Assembly (NCBI GenBank): GCA_041672385.1
Contig: JBAYZQ010000144.1
Coordinates: forward strand, 1 to 5,840
DNA length: 5,840 nucleotides
Direction of reading: 5' to 3'
DNA from: JBAYZQ01 sp041672385
Lineage (GTDB): Bacteria > Spirochaetota > Spirochaetia > Sphaerochaetales > Sphaerochaetaceae
Shown: positions 1 through 5,811 of the stretch, in pieces
Layout: each line of letters opens with the position of its first letter
How positions within the stretch are numbered: position 1 is the first letter of the stretch
Translations under genes and position numbers: made by a program
Notes under the pieces: generated by a model
The model's input: the letters and a program-made list of their open reading frames with translations, nothing else
What the model was told of the DNA's origin: nothing
Database searches by the model: none

Positions 1-656
1 ACATTGAAATAGAATATCTTAAGAATGAATTGGTCCCCTATTTCATGTATCAAGGAAATCTTGATTTATTGAAAACTAAATGTATAACAATTGGTGGAAC
101 TCGAACTCCAAGCCATTGGGGAATAGATGAATGTAAAAGAGTTTCTTCCTATCTAGGAAGTAAAAACTTTACACTTGTATCAGGACTGGCTAAAGGAATT
201 GATACCATAACTCATAAAAAAGCTTTAGAATTGGGTATAAAAACTATTGCAGTAATTGCAACCCCAATTAATAAATTTTACCCTGCGGAAAATAGAAAAC
301 TTCAAAATCAAATTAGTAAGTAAGGATTACTAATTTCTCCATTTGCACCAAATACTATAACAAAAAAATGGCATTTCCTTTTAAGGAATAAGATTATGGT
401 AAATATAAGCTTAGCTAGTATTGTTATTGAAGCCTTTGATAAAGGAGGTTCTACTAAGATGGCTGAATATTCTAATTTTATAAATAAACCCATTTTTACT
501 TCAAATTTCTTTTATAAGAATAACATTACCACTTGGCAAAAGATGATGAAAGATATCTACATATACAAAAATTATGAAGAAATTACAAAAACTATTGAAA
601 ACTCTAATTTTGGAAAAACAATAAAAAAGAAATTACAAAAAGAATTTTTTTTATAA
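1..656 (+). pseudogene. dprA: DprA/Smf DNA-processing protein, 3' part, interrupted by an in-frame stop
   Basis: DprA loads RecA onto incoming single-stranded DNA during natural transformation. The open frame enters from the left edge (codons start at position 3) and shows the DprA Rossmann fold in order: IGGTR (about 90-104), SGLAKGID (180-203), then YPAENRKL. A TAA at 321-323 stops it. The same frame then continues directly with GLLISPFAP, RNKIM and GGSTKMA, ending at TAA 654-656, so the break is one nonsense codon and not a frameshift. Several conserved family positions are also changed (GLLLSE to GLLISP; the FPRRNRIIAGLS region to FLLRNKIMVNIS; the AVLGTGLD region to AVIATPIN), which fits decay. 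No C-terminal winged-helix domain follows. AAGGA at 383-387, eight bases before ATG 396, could allow an 86-residue C-terminal fragment, but that stretch encodes family-conserved residues and is probably chance. TAA terminates other genes here, so code reassignment is unlikely. A sequencing error remains possible. Confidence 0.8.
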
Positions 657-674
657 AAATAATAAAAATCCTGC

Positions 675-680
675 TATAAT
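675..680 (+). promoter_or_regulatory. TATAAT -10 box directly in front of the cyclo-ligase start codon
   Basis: A perfect TATAAT ends five bases before ATG 686. By normal -10 spacing, transcription would start at about 686-687, on or next to the start codon. No convincing -35 box is present at 17-18 bp; the upstream sequence is an A/T run. In such AT-rich DNA the match could be chance. Confidence 0.4.
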
Positions 681-685
681 AAGCT

Positions 686-1231
686 ATGAATAAAAAAGAA
701 CTTAGAAAATTTTGGATAGAAGAACTAAAAATAACTCAAATGCCTTCAGCTCAAGATGTAAAAAAAATACTATGTAATAACCCACTTATAGAAAAATCTG
801 ATAATATATTTGCCTACATTCCATTTAAAACTGAAATAAATATAAAAGATTCTATTGAAGAACTATTGAAAACTAAGAACGTATTTCTTCCTATTTGTTT
901 CAAAGAGCGAATTCTTAAATTTTGCCAAATTGACCAACAATGGAAGGATAATCTTGAAAGGACAGAAAATAAAACTTTAATTCCAAAAAATAGAGAAATT
1001 ACACCATTAGAAAAGATAAAAGGCCTTACAATAATACTTATTCCAGGATTAGCTTTTAATAAAGAAAAATACCGCCTCGGTCGAGGAGGCGGTTATTACG
1101 ATACACTTCTTGAGAAACTAAAAGATAACAGTAACTTTTATTCAGTCGGTCTATGCATGGAAAAACAAGTTATCACAGACTTTAGTCCGGACTCTTTTGA
1201 TAGACCCGTAGATGAATTAATCATCATTTAA
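686..1231 (+). CDS. 5-formyltetrahydrofolate cyclo-ligase (MTHFS)
   Basis: Converts 5-formyl-THF to 5,10-methenyl-THF using ATP, returning the storage folate to the cytoplasmic one-carbon pool. The protein has 181 residues, about the usual family length. Family signatures are in order: N-terminal KKELRKFW (residues 3-10), IFAYIPFKTEINI (41-53), VFLPICF (66-72), IPGLAF (119-124) and the nucleotide/folate loop RLGRGGGYYD (130-139), then VGLCMEKQ (154-161) and a C-terminal FDRPVDELII. In most members the last motif reads His-Asp; here His is replaced by Phe171. ATG 686 is chosen because the conserved KKELRK box follows at once. No Shine-Dalgarno sequence precedes it, and a TATAAT box lies at 675-680, so translation may be leaderless. 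The gene follows the broken dprA by 29 bp. Its last 15 bp overlap the convergent ptsN-like gene. The RLGRGGG codons also form a hairpin that may terminate the opposite operon. Confidence 0.93.
   Translation: MNKKELRKFWIEELKITQMPSAQDVKKILCNNPLIEKSDNIFAYIPFKTEINIKDSIEELLKTKNVFLPICFKERILKFCQIDQQWKDNLERTENKTLIPKNREITPLEKIKGLTIILIPGLAFNKEKYRLGRGGGYYDTLLEKLKDNSNFYSVGLCMEKQVITDFSPDSFDRPVDELIII
1061..1092 (-). terminator. Intrinsic terminator of the nfnA-nfnB-ptsN operon, inside the opposing cyclo-ligase gene
   Basis: Read on the - strand, CCGCCTC pairs perfectly with GAGGCGG around a 7-base loop (1072-1092) and is followed at once by TATTTTTCTTT. That is a GC stem plus U-tract in the right orientation, about 125 bases past the ptsN-like stop codon. 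On the + strand the stem is followed by TTATTACGAT, so it should act only on - strand transcripts. The stem is encoded by unusually GC-rich codons of the cyclo-ligase (CGC CTC GGT CGA GGA GGC). Confidence 0.55.
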
Positions 1232-1702
1232 ATATTCCATTAGCTTCACAATTTTTTCATCCAAATCTTTTTTCTTGGAAGTAATCTGCTCATAAGTTAA
1301 ATCAAAAAAATCGTCTTTCAAAGCTAGAAGTTCTTCCCTTAGTTCAGGACAATGGAAAAGACAGAGAATGGCTGAAATTTTTCGAACATAAATGTCATAG
1401 CGTATAGGATTACTAGCAAATACAAAAATAAAATGTATTCTATTTCCAGAAGGCCATAAAACACCTTCTCTAGAAATTCCAAGCCCAGCATAAGTGTGTT
1501 TTACACCTATTACTTTTCCATGAGTAACTACAACACCATGACCAATTTCAGTTGATCCTATCTTTTCCCTAATTAAAACAGCTTTTTCAAATTTCTTTAT
1601 ATCTTTAAGAGCCTTGAAAGCATGACAATTGAAGATAATCTCTTCAATTGCACTTTTCTTATCCTGAGACTTTACTAAACATAAATTATCGAGAAAACTC
1701 AT
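1217..1702 (-). CDS. PTS EIIA type-2 domain protein (PtsN/fructose-IIA-like)
   Basis: A 161-residue single-domain EIIA protein of the mannitol/fructose/nitrogen class, the same length range as PtsN. The key signature LIREKIGSTEIGHGVVVTHGK (residues 43-63) matches the family pattern of a phosphorylatable His in IPH; here His61 is kept but the preceding Pro is Thr. In the family this His takes phosphate from HPr. No EIIB or EIIC domain lies nearby, so a regulatory role as in the nitrogen PTS is more likely than sugar uptake; this is inference. ATG 1702 is preceded by AGGA, which overlaps the nfnB stop codon 8 bp upstream, so the gene is translated as the third cistron of the nfn operon. Its 3' end overlaps the convergent cyclo-ligase gene by 15 bp. 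I recognise the family with confidence but not the exact orthologue. Confidence 0.85.
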   Translation of the reverse strand: MSFLDNLCLVKSQDKKSAIEEIIFNCHAFKALKDIKKFEKAVLIREKIGSTEIGHGVVVTHGKVIGVKHTYAGLGISREGVLWPSGNRIHFIFVFASNPIRYDIYVRKISAILCLFHCPELREELLALKDDFFDLTYEQITSKKKDLDEKIVKLMEYLNDD

Positions 1703-1710
1703 TTATTATC

Positions 1711-3180
1711 CTATTTTTTTAAAAATTCATTCATTGACTTAGCGGCCTGCCTGCCTTGGCCCATAGCTTTGATAACAGTAGCTGCTCCCAAAACAATATC
1801 ACCTCCAGCATAAACACCTGTAATAGAAGTTTCCATTGTTTCTTCATTAACAACAAAATTTCCTCTTCTATTAGTTTCAATTTCAGGAGTTGTTAGTTTT
1901 ATAAGTGGATTTGAATTATTACCAATGGCAACAATTACTGTATCAAACTCAAAAACTTTTTCAGTTCCCTTAATTTCAACAGGTCTTCTACGTCCAGAAG
2001 CATCAGGTTCACCAAGTTCACAAGTAATTAATTTAACCCCAGTAACTCTTTGTCTTTCATCAGCACAAACTTCAAGAGGGGAATGAAGGAATAAAAACTT
2101 TACACCTTCTTCAATTGCATGGTGAACCTCTTCTCGTCTTGCTGGTAACTCTTCTTTACTTCTACGATATACAATAGTAACATTTTCAGCCCCAAGTCTC
2201 AATGCTGTTCTAGCAGAATCCATGGCAACATTTCCACCACCAAAGACAGCAACGTTCTTTGAAACAAACTGTGGAGTCTTGGAGTTTACCTTATCGTAGG
2301 AATACATCAAATTACTTCTTGTAAGATACTCATTAGCACTAAAAACACCAATATTGTTTTCTCCAGGAATATTTAAGAACTTTGGTAGACCGGCACCAGT
2401 ACCAATAAAAATAGCGTCAAAACCATCTACATTCAATAATTCTTGAAGTTTTCTTGTCCTTCCAACAAGGAAATTGGTTTCTATATGAACTCCCATTTTC
2501 TCAAGTTTATTAAGTTCTTTTGCTACTATTTCTTTTGGCAATCTAAACTCAGGGATTCCATAAACAAGAACACCACCACCTTTATGAAGAGCTTCAAACA
2601 TAAAAACTTCATGTCCAGCTTTTCTTAAATCTGCAGCAGCAGAAATTGAAGCAGGTCCAGATCCTACAACAGCAACTTTTTTACCTGTTGAAGCTTCTAT
2701 TTTTGGAAGATTTTCATTACCTTGTTCTCTCATTACATCTGCAACATAACGTTCAAGTCTTCCAATTCCAACGCTTTTGTCAACATCTTTAAACATTTTA
2801 CCAACAGTACAATATTTTTGACATTGGCTTTCCTGAGGACATACACGCCCACAAATAGAAGGTAAAAGACTACTTTCGCTTATTACATCATAAGCACCTT
2901 CAACATCCTTCTCCGCAATTTTCTTAATAAAAGCAGGAATATCGATTCTTACTGGACAACCCTCAATACAAGGTTTTGTCTTACACTGTAAACATCTATT
3001 TGCCTCAAGAATGGCTTGTGAGTCAGTATAACCCAAGGCAACTTCATCCATATTTAATACTCTCTGTTTAGGATCTTGTGTCATCATGTCCTGAGCAGGA
3101 ATTTTTATCTTTTCTTTTTGTGAATAACTATCTTTTAAAAGGCTTTTTGCCTTTGTCTCGACTTCTTCTCGGTCTAGCAT
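1711..3180 (-). CDS. nfnB: NfnB, large subunit of NADH-dependent reduced ferredoxin:NADP+ oxidoreductase (GltD-like)
   Basis: The family's large subunit holds FAD and two [4Fe-4S] clusters, and is the NADPH and ferredoxin side of the bifurcating Nfn enzyme. The N-terminal ferredoxin-like domain has RCLQCKTKPCIEGCP (Cys63, 66, 71, 75) and a second Cys set at 110, 114, 120 and 124. An FAD Rossmann motif VVGSGPAS starts at 171 (the usual third Gly is Ser178). A second dinucleotide motif, FGGGNVAMD, spans 313-321, with the phosphate-binding VYRRS at 337-341. The C-terminal FAD motif YAGGDIVLGAATV is at 457-469. At 489 residues it is close to the GltD/NfnB norm. GltD of glutamate synthase is the alternative, but the adjacent nfnA and absence of gltB favour Nfn. 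ATG 3180 lies 1 bp after the nfnA stop, with AAGGAG nine bases upstream inside the end of nfnA, implying translational coupling and equal amounts of the two subunits. Confidence 0.9.
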   Translation of the reverse strand: MLDREEVETKAKSLLKDSYSQKEKIKIPAQDMMTQDPKQRVLNMDEVALGYTDSQAILEANRCLQCKTKPCIEGCPVRIDIPAFIKKIAEKDVEGAYDVISESSLLPSICGRVCPQESQCQKYCTVGKMFKDVDKSVGIGRLERYVADVMREQGNENLPKIEASTGKKVAVVGSGPASISAAADLRKAGHEVFMFEALHKGGGVLVYGIPEFRLPKEIVAKELNKLEKMGVHIETNFLVGRTRKLQELLNVDGFDAIFIGTGAGLPKFLNIPGENNIGVFSANEYLTRSNLMYSYDKVNSKTPQFVSKNVAVFGGGNVAMDSARTALRLGAENVTIVYRRSKEELPARREEVHHAIEEGVKFLFLHSPLEVCADERQRVTGVKLITCELGEPDASGRRRPVEIKGTEKVFEFDTVIVAIGNNSNPLIKLTTPEIETNRRGNFVVNEETMETSITGVYAGGDIVLGAATVIKAMGQGRQAAKSMNEFLKK

Positions 3181-3181
3181 C

Positions 3182-4030
3182 TTATGCTTCTCCTTCAGCT
3201 AATTTCAAATCTAAATGACATTTATGATGAGCTTCACCTTCCTGTGGTTTATAAGTTCCAAGGCGATTCAATACATTATCCCAATCAACTTTATGACCAT
3301 CGAATTCTGGTCCATCAACACAAACAAATTTTGTTTCCCCACCAATATTAACTCTACAACCTCCGCACATTCCGGTACCATCAATCATTATTGTATTTAG
3401 AGAAACAGTAGTTTTAACATTAAATTCTTCAGTGGTTTTTGCACAGAACTTCATCATTATAGGAGGTCCAATAGCAACAACTTCATCAATCTTTTCCTGC
3501 TGGCACAATTCCTTCAAAGGAACAGTTACAAGAGCCTTCCTTCCATAAGAACCATCATCAGTTGTAATAATTAAATCAGGATCTATTTCTCTCATCTTAT
3601 CTTCCATAATAACGAGTTCTTTATTCCTAGCTCCAACAATAATTCTTACTTTATTTCCAGCAGCTTTCATTGCTTGTGCAATTGGATAAAGAGGGGCAAC
3701 CCCAATTCCACCACCAACACATACAACAGTACCGACCTTGTTAATTGTTGTAGGATTTCCTAAAGGTCCAAGGATATTTTCAATAGAGTCTCCAACTTCT
3801 TTCTTTGCTAGAAGATGAGTACTTTCTCCGACTGTCTGAAAAACAATCTGAATTGTTCCTTTTTCACTATCTGCATCAGCAATAGTTAGAGGTATTCTTT
3901 CATTGTATTTTCCACCAAGTTGAAAAATAATAAATTGCCCGGCTTTACGCTCTTTTGCAATTTTATCTGCCTCTATCTCCATCCAGAAAACTTCTTTTGA
4001 CCATTTCTCTTTCTTTAATATTTTATGCAT
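3182..4030 (-). CDS. nfnA: NfnA, small subunit of NADH-dependent reduced ferredoxin:NADP+ oxidoreductase
   Basis: A 282-residue ferredoxin-NADP reductase-like protein, the subunit that binds FAD, NADH and one [2Fe-2S] cluster. The N-terminal beta-barrel FAD domain contains RIPLTIADAD (residues 45-54). The NAD domain starts with VCVGGGIGVAPLYP (103-116). Near the C-terminus DGTGMCGGCR, with Asp218, Cys222 and Cys225, plus Cys237 in KFVCVDGPEFDGHKVDW, give the one-Asp/three-Cys cluster ligands known from NfnA. PyrK and SudB-type subunits are the close alternatives; the GltD-like partner immediately downstream decides for Nfn. The start is ATG 4030, not the TTG at 4042: GGAGG at 4036-4040 sits five bases before this ATG, and the TTG would lie within that binding site. 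It is the first gene of the operon, about 46 bases from its predicted transcription start. The pair would balance NADH, ferredoxin and NADPH in an anaerobe. Confidence 0.9.
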   Translation of the reverse strand: MHKILKKEKWSKEVFWMEIEADKIAKERKAGQFIIFQLGGKYNERIPLTIADADSEKGTIQIVFQTVGESTHLLAKKEVGDSIENILGPLGNPTTINKVGTVVCVGGGIGVAPLYPIAQAMKAAGNKVRIIVGARNKELVIMEDKMREIDPDLIITTDDGSYGRKALVTVPLKELCQQEKIDEVVAIGPPIMMKFCAKTTEEFNVKTTVSLNTIMIDGTGMCGGCRVNIGGETKFVCVDGPEFDGHKVDWDNVLNRLGTYKPQEGEAHHKCHLDLKLAEGEA

Positions 4031-4034
4031 TAAT

Positions 4035-4040
4035 TCCTCC
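4035..4040 (-). promoter_or_regulatory. Ribosome binding site deciding the nfnA start
   Basis: On the - strand GGAGGA precedes ATG 4030 at ideal spacing. A longer reading from TTG 4042 would overlap this site and add only four residues (MEEL), so the ATG is preferred. Confidence 0.85.
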
Positions 4041-4082
4041 AACTACCGGTAATTAAATATACCATTTTAAATATAACAAAAA

Positions 4083-4112
4083 ACTATACAAGCGGAAAGC
4101 TACATTCGTCAA
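4083..4112 (-). promoter_or_regulatory. Sigma-70 promoter of the nfnA-nfnB-ptsN operon
   Basis: On the - strand TTGACG (4107-4112) and TATAGT (4083-4088) are separated by 18 bp, each one base from consensus. The predicted transcription start is near 4076, giving a leader of about 46 bases to nfnA. No other - strand pair upstream of nfnA looked as good. Confidence 0.65.
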
Positions 4113-4532
4113 AATAGCTATTCTAGGCTTAAGTTTTCTGAAAACGAGAGTTTTGAAAATTTACTTAACTCGAAAGTGATTATACCTTAAAGAAACAGTT
4201 TTAGTAAACACATTAACAGATATTTAGATATTTAAATATTGATATAAAAGTATGCTATTTCTTAATAGCGACGTTAAATATAAAAAGAATATCATTCTTT
4301 AAGAGTATTTTTCCATTACTTTTAGGATGAAATATAGCTTAATAAATACTCTAATTAGTGAATATTTTCTTCATTCCAATCCACATTATTAGTGAATTAG
4401 TTCAAAAGTTTAGGTACAAGAAAACTAGAGTCTATTTTCTATTTAAATTTTAACATACTTTATCCTTCAAAAATACATCTAAACAAAATCGCTTCACACT
4501 GAAAACAATCTAATTTAAATCTCACAATCATA
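4113..4532. other. Non-coding AT-rich region between the nfn promoter and the tRNA promoter
   Basis: I find no credible gene here; the longest short frames (for example 21 codons from ATG 4327) lack a proper ribosome binding site. It does hold two related palindromes near the nfn promoter (GTTTTCTGAAAAC at 4133-4145 and TTTTGAAAA at 4151-4159). It also has an AT-only hairpin (AAAGAAT-ATC-ATTCTTT, 4284-4300, flanked by AAATA/TATTT) and a 10-bp direct repeat ATTAGTGAAT (4354-4363 and 4388-4397). None can be assigned a function. Confidence 0.6.
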
Positions 4533-4561
4533 TTGACATCTTTTTAGATTTACTTTAGACT
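4533..4561 (+). promoter_or_regulatory. Sigma-70 promoter of tRNA-fMet
   Basis: TTGACA (4533-4538) and TAGACT (4556-4561) are spaced by exactly 17 bp. Transcription would begin near 4567-4568, giving a 5' leader of about seven bases before the tRNA. Confidence 0.75.
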
Positions 4562-4574
4562 CCATTCTAGTCGA

Positions 4575-4647
<73 letters not shown>

Positions 4648-4668
4648 AATAATGATGGAAGAATTAAA

Positions 4669-4694
4669 AAGAAGACCCGGATCGGGCGCTTTTT
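4669..4694 (+). terminator. Probable first terminator after tRNA-fMet
   Basis: CCCG-GAT-CGGG (4676-4686) forms a short GC stem. It is extended beyond a small internal loop by AAGAAG pairing with CTTTTT (4669-4674 and 4689-4694), and the T-run forms part of the lower stem. It begins about 20 bases after the tRNA 3' end. The imperfect stem suggests moderate efficiency. Confidence 0.5.
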
Positions 4695-4720
4695 AAATGC
4701 AGTTTTCTAAACATCGGTGA

Positions 4721-4768
4721 GCAATCCATTCCGCCTCATAGGAGAGCAGAATTGGTTGCCTTTTTTTT
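4721..4768 (+). terminator. Second, stronger hairpin with eight T's after tRNA-fMet
   Basis: GCAATCCATTC (4721-4731) pairs with GAATTGGTTGC (4749-4759) at 10 of 11 positions including one G:U. The intervening bases can form an inner stem, GC-CTC / GAG-A-GC, around ATAG. TTTTTTTT follows at 4761-4768. It looks like an intrinsic terminator in tandem with the one at 4669-4694, or the 3' end of a small RNA. Confidence 0.65.
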
Positions 4769-4814
4769 AGTTTAAATAAATGGAATATTCAAAAATACAA
4801 AAAATTTAGATACT

Positions 4815-4850
4815 AAAAAAGTCCTAATCATCAAGATTGGGACTTTTTTT
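4815..4850. terminator. Bidirectional intrinsic terminator
   Basis: AAAAAAGTCCTAATC pairs with GATTGGGACTTTTTT around the loop ATCAA, with one T:G wobble. T-runs flank the stem on both strands. It begins 30 bases beyond the stop codon of the - strand exported-protein gene, which it most likely serves, and also blocks read-through from the tRNA side. Confidence 0.85.
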
Positions 4851-4879
4851 ATTTTTTACTTAATAATTTTAGTTTTGTT

Positions 4880-5380
4880 TTATACTTGTGTATAAGCAAT
4901 TGTTACAGTTGCTGTATAAGAGTCAGCTGCTAAAGTTGCTTTATCTGCCCAACTTACTGAGAAGGTTCCTACTTCAAAAGCTGTATTATAACCTGCTGTA
5001 AAGGCAACTGAATAACCATCGTTTGAACCATTATCTGTTGCTCTTGAATCTGTTGCTGAAACAGAAGCTGAAGTAATTGAGAGTACATTTCCTTCATGTA
5101 AATTAGCACCATACCAATCTGAAACTGTAATATCAATATCAATTGCAGCTGGAATAGAACCAAAGTTCATAATATTGTCTGAATTAATTTTAAAAGTTGT
5201 TTTTCCAGTTGCAGATGCATCCAAACCTGTAATAGGAGTTGTAGCTGATAGAGTGAATAAATAATCCTTTGCTGGAGCTACTGTTGATTTCAAGGTAACT
5301 GTATTTCCTTCTGTTGTTGCTGCGAAAACTGCGAATGCTGCTACTAGTAAAACTGCTAAAATTGTTAATGTCTTTTTCAT
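4880..5380 (-). CDS. Small exported Ser/Thr/Ala-rich protein of unknown function
   Basis: A 166-residue protein whose family I do not recognise. It begins with a textbook signal peptide: MKK, then a hydrophobic stretch TLTILAVLLVAAFAVFA, with likely signal peptidase I cleavage after Ala20 (VFA|AT). There is no lipobox cysteine, no cysteine at all, no LPXTG motif and no second membrane segment. The mature part (about 146 residues) is rich in Thr, Ser, Ala, Asp and Val and alternates like beta-strands. Its C-terminal half ends with FSVSWADKATLAADSYTATVTIAYTQV, a strand pattern seen in small pilus-like or coat-like beta-sandwich subunits. That resemblance is structural guesswork; no chaperone or usher gene is present. 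ATG 5380 is supported by AAGGA eight bases upstream and by the signal peptide beginning there. It is a single-gene unit with a strong promoter and terminator, suggesting high expression and an envelope or periplasmic role. Confidence 0.85.
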   Translation of the reverse strand: MKKTLTILAVLLVAAFAVFAATTEGNTVTLKSTVAPAKDYLFTLSATTPITGLDASATGKTTFKINSDNIMNFGSIPAAIDIDITVSDWYGANLHEGNVLSITSASVSATDSRATDNGSNDGYSVAFTAGYNTAFEVGTFSVSWADKATLAADSYTATVTIAYTQV

Positions 5381-5434
5381 AATGTAATTCCTTAATGTTT
5401 ATTTGTAAGTTCTTATTCATCCCTTACTCTCATT

Positions 5435-5463
5435 ATCATATTGAAAGTCATTACCTATGTCAA
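5435..5463 (-). promoter_or_regulatory. Strong sigma-70 promoter of the exported-protein gene
   Basis: On the - strand a perfect TTGACA (5458-5463) and TATGAT (5435-5440) are separated by exactly 17 bp. The predicted start near 5428 leaves a leader of about 48 bases ending in the AAGGA ribosome binding site. It is the best promoter in the window. Confidence 0.8.
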
Positions 5464-5562
5464 TAGTTTTTTATTAAAATTTATATTTTTTATGTTATTA
5501 TTCATGCAACATTTTATAACTTCTTCATTTATAAATATTTATGTAGTATTTTTTTATTTTAT

Positions 5563-5667
5563 ACTTATGACATATACATACCTTATGCCACAACAGATTT
5601 ATAAAAAATAATATAATTAATTTTTTTTGGATTACCTTTTAACATTTTTTTATTAACTTATGACATA
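5563..5667 (+). repeat. Direct repeat ACTTATGACATA, two exact copies and one partial
   Basis: Exact 12-bp copies lie at 5563-5574 and 5656-5667, with a related CTTATGCCA at 5582-5590. The core TGACATA also occurs inverted at 5456-5462, overlapping the -35 box of the exported-protein gene. In such AT-rich DNA a 12-bp match containing several G/C bases is suggestive but not proof of a binding site. Confidence 0.45.
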
Positions 5668-5716
5668 AAGATTGAAATTAAATGGTTACAAAGAAACAAA
5701 ATGTTTTAATCTTTAT
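5665..5716 (+). other. Long-range inverted repeat / hairpin
   Basis: ATAAAGATT (5665-5673) is perfectly complementary to AATCTTTAT (5708-5716). Five more inner pairs (two G:U) extend the stem to 14 bp around a 24-base loop. No T-run follows directly, so it is not an ordinary terminator; it may be a leader structure for the next gene. Confidence 0.4.
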
Positions 5717-5805
5717 TTATAAGCCTTCTTTAATAACTATTAGATTAGGTTGAATTCAGAAAAAGCCTTCAGTTGCTTTTGTTAAAAACCCTTAATTATA
5801 TCTTT

Positions 5806-5811
5806 TATGAT
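5806..5811 (+). promoter_or_regulatory. Possible -10 box for the gene beyond the right edge
   Basis: TATGAT stands about 17 bases before the ribosome binding site at 5828-5835, a sensible place for a short leader. The only upstream -35 candidates are weak (TTAAAA at 5782-5787, 18 bp away), so support is limited. Confidence 0.3.

Noticed and set aside
321..323. Genetic-code reassignment of TAA, or programmed read-through in dprA
   Set aside because: The other full-length genes contain no internal in-frame TAA, and TAA ends several of them. No read-through context or stem was seen after the codon.
308..493. A 61-codon - strand frame across the dprA break
   Set aside because: It is antisense to clear DprA coding sequence, has no family features, and has no convincing ribosome binding site.
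2443..2628. A 61-codon + strand frame inside nfnB (and a similar one at 3215-3400 inside nfnA)
   Set aside because: Both are antisense shadows of strongly conserved enzyme genes, with Phe/Ser-rich compositions typical of reverse-complemented AT-rich coding DNA.
1711..3180. GltD, the small subunit of NADPH glutamate synthase
   Set aside because: No gltB is adjacent, while a complete NfnA with its [2Fe-2S] motif lies 1 bp upstream, which fits the Nfn enzyme.
4030..4042. A longer NfnA starting at TTG 4042 (286 residues)
   Set aside because: This TTG overlaps the GGAGG ribosome binding site that serves ATG 4030, and it has no binding site of its own. The four added residues match nothing conserved.
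4327..4392. A 21-codon small protein (MKYSLINTL...) in the intergenic region
   Set aside because: The AGG before its ATG is too close to work as a ribosome binding site, the codons have no distinctive pattern, and such short frames are expected by chance.
4712..4760. A tRNA-like remnant: GAGAGCAGAATTGG and CTCATA resemble the D-arm and anticodon loop of the neighbouring tRNA-fMet
   Set aside because: The order of the parts is wrong, no cloverleaf can be formed, and the bases are better explained by the terminator hairpin.
4969..5163. Out-of-frame - strand frames within the exported-protein gene (also 5190-5420)
   Set aside because: They are low-complexity shadows (Gln/Leu/Ile-rich or Ser/Asn-rich) of the real frame, which has a signal peptide, ribosome binding site and promoter.
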